Shown here piece by piece: positions 61,023 through 64,000 of a stretch of 64,000 bases of DNA. The position numbers were made by a program, and so were the translations under genes. Under the pieces are notes generated by a model. The model saw nothing but the letters and a program-made list of their open reading frames with translations. It was not told the origin of the DNA and did no database searches. Where the stretch lies: the NCBI GenBank assembly GCA_035610365.1, contig CM069432.1, forward strand, positions 181,955,027-182,019,026, read 5' to 3'. This DNA comes from Aquatica leii (taxonomy: Eukaryota; Arthropoda; Insecta; Coleoptera; Lampyridae). The stretch's first letter is position 1. The number at the start of each line of letters is the position of its first letter.

Positions 61023-61560
61023 TCTGTTACTTCCCTCTTAAATTCATTTTTACACCAATACTTATAAAACTTTAACAACCCCCACTGTAAGCAAAACTGT
61101 TACGTATAAACTTTTAAAACAACGAAACTATAAAGTATGACGTAATTTTCTCACAACTAAAGCAAATGATTTCTTAAAATGGTCCTATAACAAATTTAAA
61201 CTAAATAGCTAAGTCGGTCAAGCGAAAATGAAAGGTTTGTTAATTACACTAATCGCTAATGATATAAATATTGTCACACTTTTACCTTAATTGACATTTA
61301 CCACTCTAAAGATGCAAGCTGCAATGTCTTACAAAATGTCAATTTGTTTGGGTTCACAAATGACAATACGACAAAAGCCAAGTTCTTCTTCTTCTCTCTC
61401 AAGGAGAGACTAAGACCAAGCCTAAAAAGTTTGGGTGTTTAACTACGACGCGGTCTAATTATAAATCTAAATTTGTTAACGATTTTGAAAATCACATCAT
61501 AAAAGAAAACATAACGAAAATTTAAAATAATTTTTAATTAAAACATGTACGAATACCGAC
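61023..61560 (+). repeat. dispersed direct repeat, unit 2
   Basis: Counterpart of 59818-60200, about 1.2 kb downstream, with an additional block at about 61190-61450 that includes the sequence similar to 3.7 kb. The two units could be remnants of one family of non-autonomous elements. Confidence 0.75.
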
Positions 61561-61964
61561 TCTTTTGCAACATAAACCGACAAATTCAACACAACGGTGA
61601 CAAACAACAATATGAGTAACTGATATCAAAATATTATAATAAAGATACCGAGATCTTCAAGTGCCTCCTTGTTCTTGATACCATTGTTACACAAATCATT
61701 ATTAATTTCAAGAATGCTAAACTAACAAATTAACAGAAAACTACTGGTATTTGCTACAATTACAACCCCTCTGTAACGTGACCTATGATCGACATTGTTT
61801 TAGGTTGGTTGTGTTACCATTTAATATCAAAGATCATTCCGACGCTTTGTTTAGATCGATTGTCATTTATATTTTCGGTTGTTTTTCTTATTCTCTATTT
61901 TAATTAAAACAATTATTAATATTATTATTATCAATATTATTGTTGCGTATTTATTTATTAATAA

Positions 61965-62399
61965 CTAATTTATTTAAACGATTAAAAATTATGTTTACTT
62001 ATTCTAGAAATATGTACACTTTTAAATTAACCGAACTAATAAAATCTAATAATAAAAACACTTACACTATATTTTATATCACTTACAAGAAGATAAGATA
62101 ACGTCCTCGGATATCACACTTGTTTACACTAAAAATCACGTTCACGATTATTCTCGGTTTATTGATGTAGACACACGCGTGCTAACGATTTATTTCCACT
62201 TGATAATCTTCTTAACACTGTTGTATTTGCATTCCAGCAATAACTGACCTACGATCTGTCTCGTCGTTATATATAGACATACGGAAATCCTTCTCGAGCG
62301 TTCCCTACTTTTCGCTATAACTTCTAGAAAAATAGATAACAGCTTCTAGAAGGCTCTTGCATTTGCAAGTAATTTCTCGAACGTTTCATTATCATAACA
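61965..62399 (-). mobile_element. solo gypsy LTR (copy 3, reverse orientation)
   Basis: The minus-strand sequence starts TGTTATGATAATGAAACGTT and ends near AAATAAATTAGTTATT. It aligns with copy 1 (11851-12235) through GTTAAGAAGAT, CACGCGTGTGT, TAGTGTAAGTGTTTTT and ATTAGTTCG. No coding sequence adjoins it. Its promoter region is the best preserved of the three copies. Confidence 0.78.
62241..62390 (-). promoter_or_regulatory. LTR promoter with heat-shock-element array
   Basis: Reading the minus strand, TCAGTT gives a start A at 62245 and TATATATAA begins at 62275, which is -30. Upstream are four heat-shock-element-like sites: TTCtcGAGcgTTC (about 62291-62303), TTCtaGAA (62332-62339), TTCtaGAA (62344-62351) and TTCtcGAAcgTTTC (about 62374-62387). 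This is the layout of a heat-inducible promoter; inducibility itself is inferred. Confidence 0.65.
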
Positions 62400-64000
62400 G
62401 TTCTGCAATATTTTAGTATTCTGAGGTTAAGTATTAAATAACAACTATAATTTTGAGGTTATTTAATTTTTGTATTTTTTTATTAATACAATTTCTCAAT
62501 TTCACTCTTGGACAAGACTCAGTTATTGCAATGGCGCATTTTCAAATGTTACCCATAATCCCAACAGTGACAGCTTGTTCTAAAAGGTAACAAAGCGGTG
62601 TAAATAATGAGAAATTGCCCGATTTAGGACCATTTTTTCAGTATGGTAAACACAGAAAGTTATCTTGATACTTTTGGTCAATTTTTTAAACAGCTAGATA
62701 ACAACAAAATTAAATTTGGTTACTTTAAGTAATACCACGCACTTACATACTCATATCACTCGAGCTAGAATTGAATTTATTCAGCGTTTCTACAATGATT
62801 ATGATAGTGTGATAAATCAAGGGTAATATCTTCTATGACCTTCAAATCTTATACCATTAGATGTTTACTTTGACGGACGTAATGTTTTCCAAAGTTTAAA
62901 GAGAAGAGTTAACGCATATATTGAAGGCCCACATATTAACCAGCCGTTGTAAATTTTAAATAAATGTTAATACCTAATTTTATTTTAAATACATTGGTAT
63001 TGTTGTTAAATTGTTGCTGTTTTAATTATTTATTTAACTTTAATTTAGAGGTTACAAATCAAATTTATAATTTAATAATTTTTGTTTTACTTTATACTAA
63101 TCCATGTAATGTTGGTTGCCACACGTTATAATTTCAAACTTAACTGAAATTAGTCACTCGCACAGAAAGTTAAATAATGTCAACTATAAGACGTTTATTG
63201 TTGTTGGCACTGCAGTCTTTACGCGTAATAGACATGCTCAGAACAGCTTAAAATACTGCAAATTATTTGTAAGGTTTTTGTCTCATATTAAAGAGTATCT
63301 TTTGTTAAGTGAAAACTTTTGGAGTATGCTGTGTTTCCAACTCACCTCAGAACTGTTTTCGTGTAACGAAAATTTTTTATAAACTTAATAAACATTATGT
63401 TATTTTTTTATAATAATAATAAAAAGAGTATTTTAATTAATTTTGTAAAAAAGTTATACACGTCTAATTGAGACTGTTTAAAGTGTTCTTGTGAATGTGA
63501 ATAATTTTAAAACAATGGTTTATTATTAAAAGATGTTGGTAACAGTTTTGGTTCGCTTATGCATATAGTTATAAAACACAAAATAATTTATTCCATAAAA
63601 TAACTTAATAAAATGTGTGTTCTGTGGTGTTAATATATATATATCTTTTATTTATCAATACATGAATAGAAACCTACGTGAATAAACGTTTGGCATGTTA
63701 AGCATTATTTTGTTAAAAGCTAGAATTAGTTTTTTTACAAAGTGAAAATCAATTTTAAAACACTTTGTTTTTTGTTATATATATAAAATTATTTTACAAT
63801 TCAGCGATAAAAGCCATTACAATTTCTTATACGTCTGTAGATATTGTAGCATGAAAATCTAGAGCTTAACGTGGGTCGGTTTTGCCGATAAAGCGTTTCT
63901 CATTGTTTTCCATAAATGATGAAGTGTAGTTTGTACCAGAAAAGATACGTGGTAAATTATTTGTGGATTAGATTTTGAAAATAAAGCTTGTGAAGCAGTT
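62400..64000. other. no recognised feature
   Basis: AT-rich with short random frames and a (TA)n tract near 63634. No gene, RNA or paired repeat identified. Confidence 0.5.

Larger units (their letters stand above)
59702..61964. other. AT-rich DNA with a diverged direct repeat
   Basis: No gene recognised. Contains the two repeat units annotated separately, and at about 61300-61362 a block similar to 3720-3782. Confidence 0.5.

Noticed and set aside
1..64000. CRISPR array, operons, ribosome binding sites, rRNA
   Set aside because: No regularly spaced repeats with unique spacers and no prokaryotic gene layout; introns and TA-inserting transposons point to a eukaryote.

Overview
The window is a strongly AT-rich stretch of animal nuclear DNA, almost certainly from an insect. 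The evidence is the mix of transposons (mariner, a DD82E Tc1/mariner relative, BED-type hAT, a Mutator-like/YqaJ transposase, Ty3/gypsy LTR elements, a Penelope-like fragment), GT-AG introns, TATA boxes at -30 with TCAGTT initiators, and the absence of bacterial gene organisation. The species cannot be named from the sequence. No host protein-coding gene could be identified with confidence. Nearly all interpretable sequence is mobile DNA in different states of decay, separated by kilobases of AT-rich sequence in which nothing was recognised.

Layout. 1-12 kb: relics of a DDE transposase (2.6-3.1 kb) and of another repeat protein (4.4-5.4 kb), a candidate solo LTR with an internal ~208-bp tandem duplication (7.46-8.38 kb), and a hAT-type terminus made of TATCGATA repeats (9.4 kb). 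11.85-14.26 kb: a broken Ty3/gypsy element (LTR, primer-binding site, gag, protease). 17.0-18.4 kb: a complete mariner with intact transposase, perfect TA target duplication and 42-bp inverted repeats. 18.9-19.3 kb: a solo LTR of the same gypsy family. 19.37-20.19 kb: a non-autonomous CAGTG-ended transposon. 20.64-25.03 kb: a palindromic 4.4-kb element with AG termini and a 6-bp target duplication, as in Polinton/Maverick elements. Its two ~1.5-kb arms each carry the same orphan ORF and the same tRNA-like sequence, and a hAT fragment sits at the centre.

28.9-29.7 kb: another LTR-like sequence. 34.9-36.3 kb: an element ending in CACAGAGAGAAAT. 36.36-41.43 kb: a 5.1-kb transposon whose single spliced gene joins a Mutator-like transposase domain to a YqaJ-type nuclease. 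It has one internal stop, and its termini match those of the small 19.4-kb element. 43.8-45.5 kb: decayed DDE transposase and gypsy pol. 46.6 and 48.7 kb: two hairpin elements. 51.4-51.9 kb: exon-like pieces that may belong to a host gene. 52.45-59.69 kb: a nested stack, in which a hAT element contains a 5.8-kb DD82E (Sailor-like) element, which in turn contains a THAP-domain fragment and a Penelope-like fragment. 61.97-62.40 kb: a third copy of the gypsy LTR, in reverse orientation, with an array of heat-shock elements upstream of its TATA box.

These genes do not form a pathway; the window records successive insertions. The mariner is the only copy with an uninterrupted transposase frame and may be recent. 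Several other transposase genes are disabled by a single in-frame TAA codon.
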